From the NCBI GenBank assembly GCA_021802025.1, contig JAKABC010000009.1, positions 1 to 21,924 on the forward strand: 21,924 nucleotides of DNA, in the 5' to 3' direction. The first letter of the stretch is position 1. The number at the start of each line of letters is the position of its first letter. Made by a program: the position numbers and the translations under genes. Shown piece after piece: positions 1 through 8,154 of this stretch. Below the pieces are notes generated by a model. That model worked only from the letters and a program-made list of their open reading frames with translations. It ran no database searches and was not told the DNA's origin. The stretch comes from Actinomycetes bacterium (GTDB taxonomy: Bacteria > Actinomycetota > Acidimicrobiia > Acidimicrobiales > RAAP-2).

Positions 1-439
1 GCACCGGACGGGTGTGGGGTGCGGGGGCCGGGAAGGCGCCCAGCCCCACCACCAGGCGGCAGTCGAAGCGCCCGGCCACGTCGACGACGGTGTCGACGAA
101 GTCGCTCCAGTGGAAGTCGGGTTCGGGCCCGACGAGGAAGAGCACGTCGGCCCCGTCGCGGTCGGTGCCGTAGCGCAGGTGGATCTCGGGCCAGGTCAGC
201 TGGGTCGTCACCCCGTCGACGATGCGCACGACCGGCCGGCGGGCCCGCTGGTCGATGAAGTGCTCGGTGTCGAAGGTGGCGATGATCTCGGTCGGCACCG
301 ACTCGAGCAGGGTGGCGCTGGCCGTGGCCGCGCCCGCGCCGGCGTCGATCCAGCCGTCGAGTCCCACCACGAGGACGGGCTGGTCGAGGTCGGGGTCGGC
401 GAGGAAGATCACCCGGTCGTAGATCTCGTCGTCCATCAT
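1..439 (-). CDS. PAC2 family protein (C-terminal part missing at window edge)
   Basis: The first 146 residues are visible; the gene runs off the left edge. PAC2 proteins resemble the eukaryotic proteasome assembly chaperone 2. They are common in Actinobacteria, and their bacterial function is not well established. Family-typical stretches are an N-terminal LVVGLDGWIDAGAGAA (about residues 23-38), an FDTEHFIDQRARRP segment, an LVGPEPDFHW segment near residue 105, and GLGAFPAPAPHTRPV at the visible end. Usual family length is near 280-300 aa, so about half is missing. The start is the first of two adjacent ATG codons. That choice gives an ATGA overlap with the stop of the phosphotransferase gene upstream, so the two are probably translationally coupled. 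Family call is confident; the cellular role is unknown. Confidence 0.85.
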   Translation of the reverse strand, partial: MMDDEIYDRVIFLADPDLDQPVLVVGLDGWIDAGAGAATASATLLESVPTEIIATFDTEHFIDQRARRPVVRIVDGVTTQLTWPEIHLRYGTDRDGADVLFLVGPEPDFHWSDFVDTVVDVAGRFDCRLVVGLGAFPAPAPHTRPV

Positions 440-1470
440 CTCTCCAGGGTCGCTAGCGCCAGGTCGGCGAGGAGGGCCACGTGGGCGGGGAAGCCGTCCA
501 CGCTACCGGCGTCGCCCGCGGTCGCGCCCGCGCGGTAGCGGGCGAAGACGCCCTGGAGGATGCAGGCCAGCCTCCAGTAGGCGAACGCCTGATAGTAGGC
601 GACGCGGCTGAGGTCGAGGTCGCTCGCGCGCGCGTAGGCCGCCGTCACCTGCGCGCGGGTCATGAACCCCGGTGCCGTGGTGGGGGCCACCCCGAGCAGG
701 GCCGCCGACGGGTCGCCCGGCTCGGCCCAGTAGCACAGCAGCGTGCCGAGATCGGCCAGCGGGTCCCCGAGCGTGCAGATCTCCCAGTCGAGGATCGCGC
801 GCACCGTGCCGTCGGGGGCGAGGACGGTGTTGTCGAGCCGGTAGTCCCCGTGCACCACCGAGACCCGCTGGGCCGGCGGGACCAGCTCGCCCAGGCGGTC
901 GGCGACCTCGAGGACGCGGTTGTCGTGGTCGGCCTCGGGGACCCGGGTCTGCTCGAACTGGGTGCGCCAGCGCTTCAGCTGTCGCTCGACGTAGCCGTCG
1001 TGGCGGGCGAGGTCGCCGAGCCCGGCCGCCTCGGGCGCGAGAGCGTGCAGCCCGGCGAGCGTCGTGGCGAGGTGCTCGCCGATGGCGTGGCGGGCCGGTT
1101 CGTCAAAGGTCGCGAGCGCGCCGGCGCGGTCGCGCACGACGGCGCCCTCGACGAACTCCATCACGTAGAAGGGCGCGCCGGTGACCCCCTCGTCCTCACA
1201 GAGCGCGAGGGGGCGGGCGACGGGCACCCCGAGGGGGAAGAGCCCCGAGATCACGCGGAACTCCCGCGCCATGTCGTGGGCGGTGGGCAGGACGTGGCTG
1301 AGGGGCGGGCGGCGCAGCGCCACCACGGCGCCCCGCGCGTCTTCGATCCGATAGGTCAGGTTCGAGCGGCCGCCGGCGATGAGCGTCGCGCGGATCGGGC
1401 CCGCGAGACCGATCGCGCCCTCGAGCCAGGTGGCGACGCGGCCCTCGTCGAGACCCGTCGGACCCCCCAT
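436..1470 (-). CDS. APH-fold phosphotransferase, ACAD10-like family
   Basis: A 344-aa protein of the aminoglycoside phosphotransferase/choline kinase fold. The kinase catalytic motif is HGDYRLDN at residues 207-214, and DWE at 228-230 replaces the usual metal-binding DFG. A glycine-rich GGRSNLTYRI lies at 33-42. The VALRRPPLSHVLPTAHDMAREFRV stretch (50-73) marks the subgroup resembling the N-terminal half of ACAD10 rather than a true aminoglycoside-resistance enzyme. Members are often linked to acyl-CoA or hydroxy-acid metabolism, but the substrate cannot be read here. Resistance is not implied. The ATG start is preceded by TAGCCT and exactly 6 nt with no Shine-Dalgarno sequence, suggesting a leaderless message. 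It is divergent from the thioredoxin-like gene and heads a two-gene unit with the PAC2 gene. Confidence 0.88.
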   Translation of the reverse strand: MGGPTGLDEGRVATWLEGAIGLAGPIRATLIAGGRSNLTYRIEDARGAVVALRRPPLSHVLPTAHDMAREFRVISGLFPLGVPVARPLALCEDEGVTGAPFYVMEFVEGAVVRDRAGALATFDEPARHAIGEHLATTLAGLHALAPEAAGLGDLARHDGYVERQLKRWRTQFEQTRVPEADHDNRVLEVADRLGELVPPAQRVSVVHGDYRLDNTVLAPDGTVRAILDWEICTLGDPLADLGTLLCYWAEPGDPSAALLGVAPTTAPGFMTRAQVTAAYARASDLDLSRVAYYQAFAYWRLACILQGVFARYRAGATAGDAGSVDGFPAHVALLADLALATLER

Positions 1471-1476
1471 GGTCGG

Positions 1477-1482
1477 AGGCTA
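1477..1482 (-). promoter_or_regulatory. Predicted leaderless promoter -10 (TAGCCT) for the phosphotransferase gene
   Basis: On the minus strand TAGCCT is followed by 6 nt and then the ATG at 1470. This is the spacing expected if transcription begins at the A of the start codon. No Shine-Dalgarno sequence and no convincing -35 are visible. It lies 40 bp from the oppositely directed -10 of the thioredoxin-like gene. Confidence 0.55.
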
Positions 1483-1522
1483 ACAGCGCCCTACGACCCC
1501 TTCGTCGCGCGGGCCCCGCCGT

Positions 1523-1528
1523 TAGGCT
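1523..1528 (+). promoter_or_regulatory. Predicted leaderless promoter -10 (TAGGCT) for the thioredoxin-TPR gene
   Basis: TAGGCT, then 6 nt, then GTG at 1535. No Shine-Dalgarno sequence is present. The spacing matches leaderless initiation at the start codon. With the opposing -10 it forms a near-perfect inverted repeat (AGGCTAAC at 1477-1484 against GTTAGGCT at 1521-1528, 7 of 8 matching). Confidence 0.55.
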
Positions 1529-1534
1529 CGGGCC

Positions 1535-2239
1535 GTGCCAGACGTGACCGACGCCACATTCTCCACCGACGTCATCGAGCGCTCGGCGAGCGTGCCGGTC
1601 GTCGTCGACCTCTGGGCCGCGTGGTGCGGGCCGTGTAAGACCCTCGGGCCGATCCTCGAGAAGGTCGTCGCCGAGACCGGCGGCGTGGTCGAGCTGGCCA
1701 AGGTCGACGTCGACGCCAACCCCATGGTCGCCCAGGCCTTCCAGGTCCAGTCGATCCCGGCCGTCTTCGCCCTGCGCGACGGGCGGGTCGTCGACTCCTT
1801 CGTGGGGGCCCTGCCCGAGGCGGCCGTGCGCGAGTTCGTCGCCGCCCTCGCGCCCGGGGCCACCGCCACCGAGCGGCTCGTCGAGCGCGGCGACGAGGCG
1901 AGCCTGCGCGAGGCGCTCGAGCTCGACCCCCAGAACCCGGCGGCCGGCGTCGCCCTGGGGGACCTGTTGCGTCGCGCCGACCGGCTCGACGAGGCCGAGG
2001 CGGTGCTCGCGCCCTTCGCCCACACCCTCGAGGGCAAGACCGTGCTCGCGCGCCTGCGCCTGCAGCGCCAGGGGGTCAGCCTCGAGGGCGACCTCGACCT
2101 GCTGCTCGAGCACCTGCTCGACCAGGCCGGCTCGAGCGAGGAGGCCCGGTCCCAGCTCCTCGAGGTCCTCGACGCGCTCGGACCCGAGGACCCGCGCTAC
2201 GTGGCCTTTCGGCGCCGCCTGGCCAGTCGCCTGTACTAG
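1535..2239 (+). CDS. cnoX: Thioredoxin domain protein with TPR-like tail (CnoX/YbbN type)
   Basis: A 234-aa protein. The N-terminal thioredoxin domain (about 1-108) has WCGPC at residues 30-34, with both redox cysteines (C31, C34) and the cis-proline segment SIPAVFAL. The alpha-helical tail (about 112-234) resembles the TPR-like repeats of YbbN, including the ending DPRYVAFRRRLASRLY. CnoX/YbbN proteins are holdase co-chaperones that protect clients from over-oxidation. Some members lack a redox-active motif; this one keeps the canonical motif, so it may be both reductase and holdase. It is a little shorter than E. coli CnoX. The GTG start is set by the leaderless promoter spacing. It overlaps the FolP2-like start by one base, indicating co-transcription with that gene and holA. 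Confidence 0.85.
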   Translation: MPDVTDATFSTDVIERSASVPVVVDLWAAWCGPCKTLGPILEKVVAETGGVVELAKVDVDANPMVAQAFQVQSIPAVFALRDGRVVDSFVGALPEAAVREFVAALAPGATATERLVERGDEASLREALELDPQNPAAGVALGDLLRRADRLDEAEAVLAPFAHTLEGKTVLARLRLQRQGVSLEGDLDLLLEHLLDQAGSSEEARSQLLEVLDALGPEDPRYVAFRRRLASRLY

Positions 2240-3096
2240 TGCGCCACCACGTCGTCGGGGACCTCCCCTTCGCCCTCGGCCCGCACGTCTATAACCTCGC
2301 GACGCGCGCGCTCGTGATGGGGATCTTGAACCGCACGCGCGACTCGTTCTATCCGCCGGCCGCCACCTTCGAGCTCGACGACTTCCTCGCCCGGGCCGAG
2401 GCGCTCGTCGCGGCCGGGGCCGACCTGCTCGACGTCGGCGGGGTGAAGGCCGGGCCCGGCGCGGAGGTGAGCGAGGCCGAGGAGCTCGAGCGGGTGGTGC
2501 CGGCCATCGAGGCCCTCGTCGCGCGCTTTGGCGTGCCGGTCTCGGTCGACACCTGGCGCGCCGGGGTCGCCGAGGCGGCCTTCGCCGCCGGGGCGTGGCT
2601 GGGCAACGACATCAGCGGCTTCGCCGACCCCCGCTACCTCGAGGTGGCGGCCCGCGCCGGCGCGTCGGTCGTGGCGACCCACATCCGCCTCGCCCCGCGC
2701 GTGCCCGACCCGGACCCCCACTACGACGACGTGACGACGAGCGTCGCCGACTTCCTCCTCGAGCGGCGCGCGTGGGCCCTCGCCGCGGGGATCGGCCCCG
2801 AGCGGGTGGTGCTCGACGCGGGGCTCGACCTCGGCAAGTCGAGCGCCCACTCGCTCGCCCTGTTGCGCGACTCACCGACACTCGCCGCCCTCGGGTCGCC
2901 CCTTTTGCTCTCGGCCTCGAACAAGACCTTCCTCGGGGACCTCTTCGGCCTCGCGGTGACCGAGCGGCGCGAGGCCTCCCTGGCCGCCGTCGCCCTCGGG
3001 GTGACGGGGGGGTGTCGTATCCTGCGGGTCCATGACGTGGCCGGGACGGTGCGGGTGCGCGACGCGCTGGCGGCCCTAGAGGAGGCGGCCCGGTGA
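2239..3096 (+). CDS. folP2: FolP2-like dihydropteroate synthase homologue
   Basis: A 285-aa TIM-barrel protein of the pterin-binding family. Canonical DHPS condenses dihydropterin pyrophosphate with p-aminobenzoate to make folate. Family landmarks in order are MGILNRTRDSFYP (28-39), DVGGVKAGPG (65-74), SVDTWRA (102-108), NDISG (123-127), HIRLAP (148-153), LDAGLDLGK (192-200), SASNKTF (225-231) and RVHDV (263-267). Several catalytic-loop residues differ from true DHPS: loop 1 reads NRTRDSF rather than NVTPDSF, loop 2 reads VKAGPG rather than ESTRPG, and SNK replaces SRK. The GGVKAGPG form is what I recall for mycobacterial FolP2, reported to lack DHPS activity. So the family is clear but folate synthesis is doubtful. 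The GTG start overlaps the preceding TAG by one base with no Shine-Dalgarno sequence, implying coupled translation. Confidence 0.85.
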   Translation: MRHHVVGDLPFALGPHVYNLATRALVMGILNRTRDSFYPPAATFELDDFLARAEALVAAGADLLDVGGVKAGPGAEVSEAEELERVVPAIEALVARFGVPVSVDTWRAGVAEAAFAAGAWLGNDISGFADPRYLEVAARAGASVVATHIRLAPRVPDPDPHYDDVTTSVADFLLERRAWALAAGIGPERVVLDAGLDLGKSSAHSLALLRDSPTLAALGSPLLLSASNKTFLGDLFGLAVTERREASLAAVALGVTGGCRILRVHDVAGTVRVRDALAALEEAAR

Positions 3097-4106
3097 CCGC
3101 GAGCGTCTGCGTGGTGGGCACCGACGCCACGATGGTCTACGACGCCCTGCACCGGGTCCTCGACGAGGCCCTCGCCGGGCTCGACCCGGCCGTCGCCCTG
3201 GAGGACTTCACGGCCCGCGACGCCACGGGGTCGTCGGGTGAGTCGGTGGTGCCCGCGGTGCTCGAGGCCCTCTACACCCCGCCCTTCCTCGTCGAGCGCC
3301 GGGTCGTCGCCCTGCGCGAGGCCCAGGCGCTCAGCTCGAGCGAGGCGGCGGCCCTGCTCGAGTGGATGGCCGCCCCCACGCCGGCGACGGTGCTCGTGGT
3401 CGCGGTCGTCGGGGCGAAGTCGAACCGGCTCGTCAAGGCCGCGGCCCAGGTCGTCGACGTCGCGGTGGGCTCGCGCGCGAGCGAGCGGGCCGCCTTCGTG
3501 CGCACCACCTTCGAGAGCTACCGGGTCAGCGTCGAGGCGACCACCGCCCAGGAGGTGGCCGCCGTGGTGGGCGACGACGTGGCCCGGGTCGACGCGCTCG
3601 CGCGCACCCTGAGCTCGATCTACGGCAGCGCGCCGCTGCGCTTCGAGCACGTCGCGCCCTACCTCGGCGACGCCGGAGACGTGCCGGCCTGGGACCTCAC
3701 CGACGCGATCGACGCCGGCGACGCGGCCCGGGCCATCGAGGTCGCCCGTCGCATGCTGGCCTCGCGGCGTCGCTCGGGGCTGCAGCTCATCGCCGTGCTC
3801 GAGCGCCACTACCTCACCGTGGCCCGCCTGGAGGGCTCGGAGGCCACGACCAAGGAGTCCGCGGCGGCGCTGCTCTCGATGAACCCCTACCCGGCCGGCA
3901 AGGCGCTGGCGGTGGCGAACCGGCTCGGCGCGACCCGGGTCGCCCAGGCGGTCGCCTGGCTGGCCGAGGCCGACCTCGCGTTGAAGGGCGGGGCGAGCTA
4001 CGGGGGGCGGGACTTAGAGAGCGACCTCGACCTCACCGAGCTGACGGTGATCGAGGTGCTGGTGGCGCGCCTGGCGCGCCTTTCGGCCGGCGCCCGGCGA
4101 CGCTAA
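3093..4106 (+). CDS. holA: DNA polymerase III delta subunit
   Basis: A 337-aa protein matching HolA in length and layout. HolA is the clamp-loader subunit that opens the beta sliding clamp. The N-terminal part carries the hydrophobic strands and the PPFLVERRVVALREAQAL segment typical of this family. A helical middle follows (AWDLTDAIDAGDAARAIEVARRML), and the C-terminal collar domain includes LIAVLERHYLTVARL. As is usual for delta there is no conserved Walker motif, so the call rests on these segments and on adjacency to rpsT, a widely conserved neighbour. The GTG start overlaps the folP2-like stop (GTGA) and has AGAGGAGG about 8 nt upstream. Its TAA stop directly abuts the stop of the convergent rpsT gene. 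Confidence 0.88.
   Translation: MTASVCVVGTDATMVYDALHRVLDEALAGLDPAVALEDFTARDATGSSGESVVPAVLEALYTPPFLVERRVVALREAQALSSSEAAALLEWMAAPTPATVLVVAVVGAKSNRLVKAAAQVVDVAVGSRASERAAFVRTTFESYRVSVEATTAQEVAAVVGDDVARVDALARTLSSIYGSAPLRFEHVAPYLGDAGDVPAWDLTDAIDAGDAARAIEVARRMLASRRRSGLQLIAVLERHYLTVARLEGSEATTKESAAALLSMNPYPAGKALAVANRLGATRVAQAVAWLAEADLALKGGASYGGRDLESDLDLTELTVIEVLVARLARLSAGARRR
4064..4083 (+). terminator. Possible weak intrinsic terminator in the last codons of holA
   Basis: Two copies of GGCGCGCC separated by one T, followed by TTT. The RNA can form a 6-bp all-GC stem with a 5-nt loop. It sits about 20 bp before the holA stop, where no intergenic space exists. The U run is short, so the call is tentative. 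Confidence 0.3.
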
Positions 4107-4370
4107 CTACTGCTCGGCGCGCAGCGCGTTGATCCGCCTCATCAGGCCGCTCTTGCGGTTGGCGGCCTGGTTCTTGTGGATGACGCCCTTGGCGGCGGCC
4201 ATGTCGATGCGCTTGACCGCGAGGCGCAAGGTGGCCTCCTCGTCCTCGCCGCCCAGGGCGGCCACGGCGTTCTTCGTGCGCGTGCGCAGCTCGCTCTTCA
4301 CGGCCTTGTTGCGCAGGCGGGCCGCCTCGTTCTGTCGGTTGCGCTTGATCTGGCTCTTGATGTTCGCCAC
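4107..4370 (-). CDS. rpsT: 30S ribosomal protein S20
   Basis: An 87-aa basic protein beginning MANIKSQIKRNRQNEAARLRNKAVKSELRT, the hallmark start of S20. S20 binds 16S rRNA early in 30S assembly. The C-terminal part (KGVIHKNQAANRKSGLMRRINAL) is also typical, and length fits the family. The start codon is GTG, with GAGGA 5 nt upstream. A TAGGAT -10 candidate lies at 4418-4413, giving a leader of about 36 nt. It follows the LCP gene on the same strand after 61 bp, and its TAG stop abuts the holA TAA with no spacing. It is one of only two transcript-leading genes here with both a clear leader and a Shine-Dalgarno sequence. Confidence 0.97.
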   Translation of the reverse strand: MANIKSQIKRNRQNEAARLRNKAVKSELRTRTKNAVAALGGEDEEATLRLAVKRIDMAAAKGVIHKNQAANRKSGLMRRINALRAEQ

Positions 4371-4375
4371 GGGAG

Positions 4376-4418
4376 TCCTCGAAGTCGGTCGCGCCTTCGC
4401 GCGGGCCGGACAATCCTA
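4376..4418 (-). promoter_or_regulatory. rpsT promoter, leader hairpin and ribosome binding site
   Basis: Read on the minus strand: TAGGAT (4418-4413), then a small hairpin CGCGC-GAAG-GCGCG (4403-4390), then GAGGA (4380-4376), 5 nt before the GTG. The hairpin could take part in S20 autoregulation, which is known in E. coli, but a 5-bp stem is weak evidence. Confidence 0.45.
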
Positions 4419-4431
4419 GCAGAGGCCCCGG

Positions 4432-6219
4432 CTAGCCCTTCGCCCGGGTGGTCGTCGTCGTGGGGATCGGGGTGGCCGGTCCGGTCCCGGCGGCGTTGCA
4501 GGCCCGCGGGTCCCAGGGCTCGAGGCCGGGGTTGACCGCGCTCGGCGCGCTGAAGGCGTTGTTGGTGCGCACCCCGGGCGGGTCGACGACGGTGATCGTC
4601 GTCGCGTTGGTCGACGTCGGGTGGCTCTTGTGGCCCTTGTGGCCCGTCGTCGTGGTGCGCCCGGCCGGGCTGAGGGGCTTCACGGTGAGGTCGGTGCCGG
4701 CCTGAATCGTCACGACCGAGCCGGGGCGCACCATCGCGGGGTCGTAGCCGAGGATCGCCGGACCCTCGAGCTGGTTCAAGACGGCCTGGGCGGCCGCGAG
4801 CGAGGGGCTCGTCCAGTCGGCGTTGGCCGGCGGGCGCGGCCCGCCGTACCAGACGACGGACTCGGCGATCGGTCCGACCGGGGTCGACGTCACCGAGCTG
4901 GTGACGTCAAAGCCGTGGCGGCGCAGCCCGGCCGTCACCAGGGGCCCCTCGCTGGCGACGCCCGAGCCGTTCTCGACCGCGACGCGCACCGCGTGGGGGT
5001 TGGGCAGGGGCTTGCCGGTGAAGGAGTCGACGCCCTCGGGGATGCCCAGGATCTTGTCGACGGTCGCCACGCCGCTCGGCTGGACGGGGAAGACCACCGA
5101 GCCGTAGTAGTAGCCCTGGTAGAGGAGCGACCCCGACTGGACCGTGAGGACCGGGTAGGTCAGCTGCAGCACCGAGGAGATCGAGGTGTGGGCGAACTCC
5201 TGGGCCAGGTGCACCATCGTGCCCTCGGCGAAGCCGCTGTCGACGGTGAGGTCGGGCAGCACCGCCTGGGCCAGGCGCTGGTCGGTGATCGGGTTGGAGA
5301 GGCCCCGGGCGGCGATCTCCGCGGCGATCACGCGCAAGAACTCGTGCGTGCGCCGGATGCGCGCGAGGTCCGACAGTCCCTCCTGGGGCCAGGTGTGCGG
5401 GTCGTGGTTGTTGGGGTTGGGCTGGATCTGCAGGTGGCGCGCACGCACGACCTGCAGGGCGTGGTAGCCGTTGAGGAGCCGGCACCCGGGGCGCTCGACG
5501 TTGAGCCCCGACTCCGCGTCGTAGATCGGGATGGGGAAGTACATCCGCACCCCGCCGAGCGCGTTCACCACGCTCGCGAAGGTGTCGAAGTTGAGCTCGA
5601 TGTAGTGGTTGATCGGGATCGCGAAGTCCTCCTCGATCGCCGCCACCAGCTGGCTCGGGCCCTGGTAGAGGGCGGCGTCGATCTTGTTGGGACCGGTCGT
5701 GCGGGCGTTGGGGGTGAACAGGTCGCGCGGGATAGAGAGCAGCGAGGCCGTGCGGTTGCCCGTGTTGAGGTGCAAGATCATGTCGATGTCGGCGTTCACC
5801 CCGGTCACGCCCGCCGAGCACAGTCCGTAGGCCTTGTTCTGGACCGAGAGCCCGCAGCGCGTCGTCGAGCCGATGAGCAGGATGTTGATCTGCTGGCCCG
5901 AGCTCTGCAGGTTGTGCACCGTCTCGCGGTTGACGAGGGAACCGAGGTAGTAGTAGTCGCCCACGACCCCGGCCACGATCAACACGACGACGATCCCGAG
6001 GGTGATGAGCGTGCGGCGCACCCAGCGCCGACGACGCCGCGCGCGACCCGTCCGTCGACCCGTGCCGCCCCCGGGGCCACGCCCCGACGCGCGCGTCGGG
6101 CGCGGCGCGGTCGGCCCCCCGGTGCGCTCGTCGATGGCCTGGCCCAGGCGCATCAGGCGCTGCTCGTTGGGCAGCGCGCGCGACCCCTCGGGGTGGTTCG
6201 GATCTCGGGGTCGGGCCAC
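4432..6219 (-). CDS. LytR-CpsA-Psr family cell-wall polymer ligase with LytR_C domain
   Basis: A 595-aa membrane protein. LCP enzymes transfer undecaprenyl-linked polymers, such as arabinogalactan or teichoic-acid-like glycans, onto peptidoglycan outside the membrane. The N-terminal 70 residues are cytoplasmic and Arg/Gly/Pro-rich, with a run of arginines at 59-69. One transmembrane helix follows at about 71-92. The LCP domain (about 110-305) contains NILLIGSTTR, DIDMILHLN, SIPRDLF (162-168), NKIDAAL, VRARHLQ and RIRRTHEFLRVI. The LytR_C domain (about 408-508) starts at HAVRVAVENGSG. A Thr-rich tail contains GHKGHKSH. The GTG start is chosen because TACGCT lies exactly 6 nt upstream, a leaderless arrangement; longer upstream extension is possible but has no promoter support. 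It is divergent from lepA. Confidence 0.9.
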   Translation of the reverse strand: MARPRDPNHPEGSRALPNEQRLMRLGQAIDERTGGPTAPRPTRASGRGPGGGTGRRTGRARRRRRWVRRTLITLGIVVVLIVAGVVGDYYYLGSLVNRETVHNLQSSGQQINILLIGSTTRCGLSVQNKAYGLCSAGVTGVNADIDMILHLNTGNRTASLLSIPRDLFTPNARTTGPNKIDAALYQGPSQLVAAIEEDFAIPINHYIELNFDTFASVVNALGGVRMYFPIPIYDAESGLNVERPGCRLLNGYHALQVVRARHLQIQPNPNNHDPHTWPQEGLSDLARIRRTHEFLRVIAAEIAARGLSNPITDQRLAQAVLPDLTVDSGFAEGTMVHLAQEFAHTSISSVLQLTYPVLTVQSGSLLYQGYYYGSVVFPVQPSGVATVDKILGIPEGVDSFTGKPLPNPHAVRVAVENGSGVASEGPLVTAGLRRHGFDVTSSVTSTPVGPIAESVVWYGGPRPPANADWTSPSLAAAQAVLNQLEGPAILGYDPAMVRPGSVVTIQAGTDLTVKPLSPAGRTTTTGHKGHKSHPTSTNATTITVVDPPGVRTNNAFSAPSAVNPGLEPWDPRACNAAGTGPATPIPTTTTTRAKG

Positions 6220-6225
6220 CGGATA

Positions 6226-6231
6226 AGCGTA
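6226..6231 (-). promoter_or_regulatory. Predicted leaderless promoter -10 (TACGCT) for the LCP gene
   Basis: Minus-strand TACGCT, 6 nt, then GTG at 6219. No Shine-Dalgarno sequence is visible. This spacing decides the start codon among several in-frame possibilities. Confidence 0.55.
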
Positions 6232-6283
6232 GTGAGCCGCGCGGTGCGCGACGTGGCGCAGGGGGTCTCGGCGGGGGGGCCGG

Positions 6284-6289
6284 TAGCCT
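6284..6289 (+). promoter_or_regulatory. Predicted promoter -10 (TAGCCT) for lepA
   Basis: TAGCCT precedes GTG codons at 6293 (3 nt gap) and 6299 (9 nt gap). A start of transcription 7 nt after the hexamer falls at the A of 6296, three bases before the second GTG. This suggests a near-leaderless message and favours GTG 6299 as the true start. No Shine-Dalgarno sequence is present. Confidence 0.45.
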
Positions 6290-6292
6290 CTA

Positions 6293-8104
<1,812 letters not shown>

Positions 8105-8114
8105 CGCCGGCCTC

Positions 8115-8141
8115 CTGGCACTCACTAGACTTGAGTGCCAA
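8115..8141 (+). promoter_or_regulatory. CIRCE operator (HrcA-binding inverted repeat) over the hrcA promoter
   Basis: The arms are CTGGCACTC (8115-8123) and GAGTGCCAA (8133-8141) with a 9-nt spacer. They are complementary at 8 of 9 positions and close to the CIRCE consensus TTAGCACTC-N9-GAGTGCTAA. The spacer contains TAGACT (8126-8131), a good -10, so bound HrcA would block RNA polymerase directly. A strong Shine-Dalgarno sequence GAAGGAGG (8143-8150) follows, 4 nt before the hrcA GTG. Confidence 0.9.
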
Positions 8142-8154
8142 CGAAGGAGGTGCC

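Noticed and set aside
436..1470. Aminoglycoside-resistance gene
   Set aside because: The fold matches aminoglycoside phosphotransferases, but the LRRPP...AHDMAREFRV region places it with ACAD10-like enzymes, not resistance enzymes.
481..1638. Long plus-strand open frame opposite the phosphotransferase gene
   Set aside because: It is an antisense frame kept open by high GC. Its translation is low-complexity Arg/Ala/Gly/Val/Glu with no domain, while the minus frame has clear kinase motifs.
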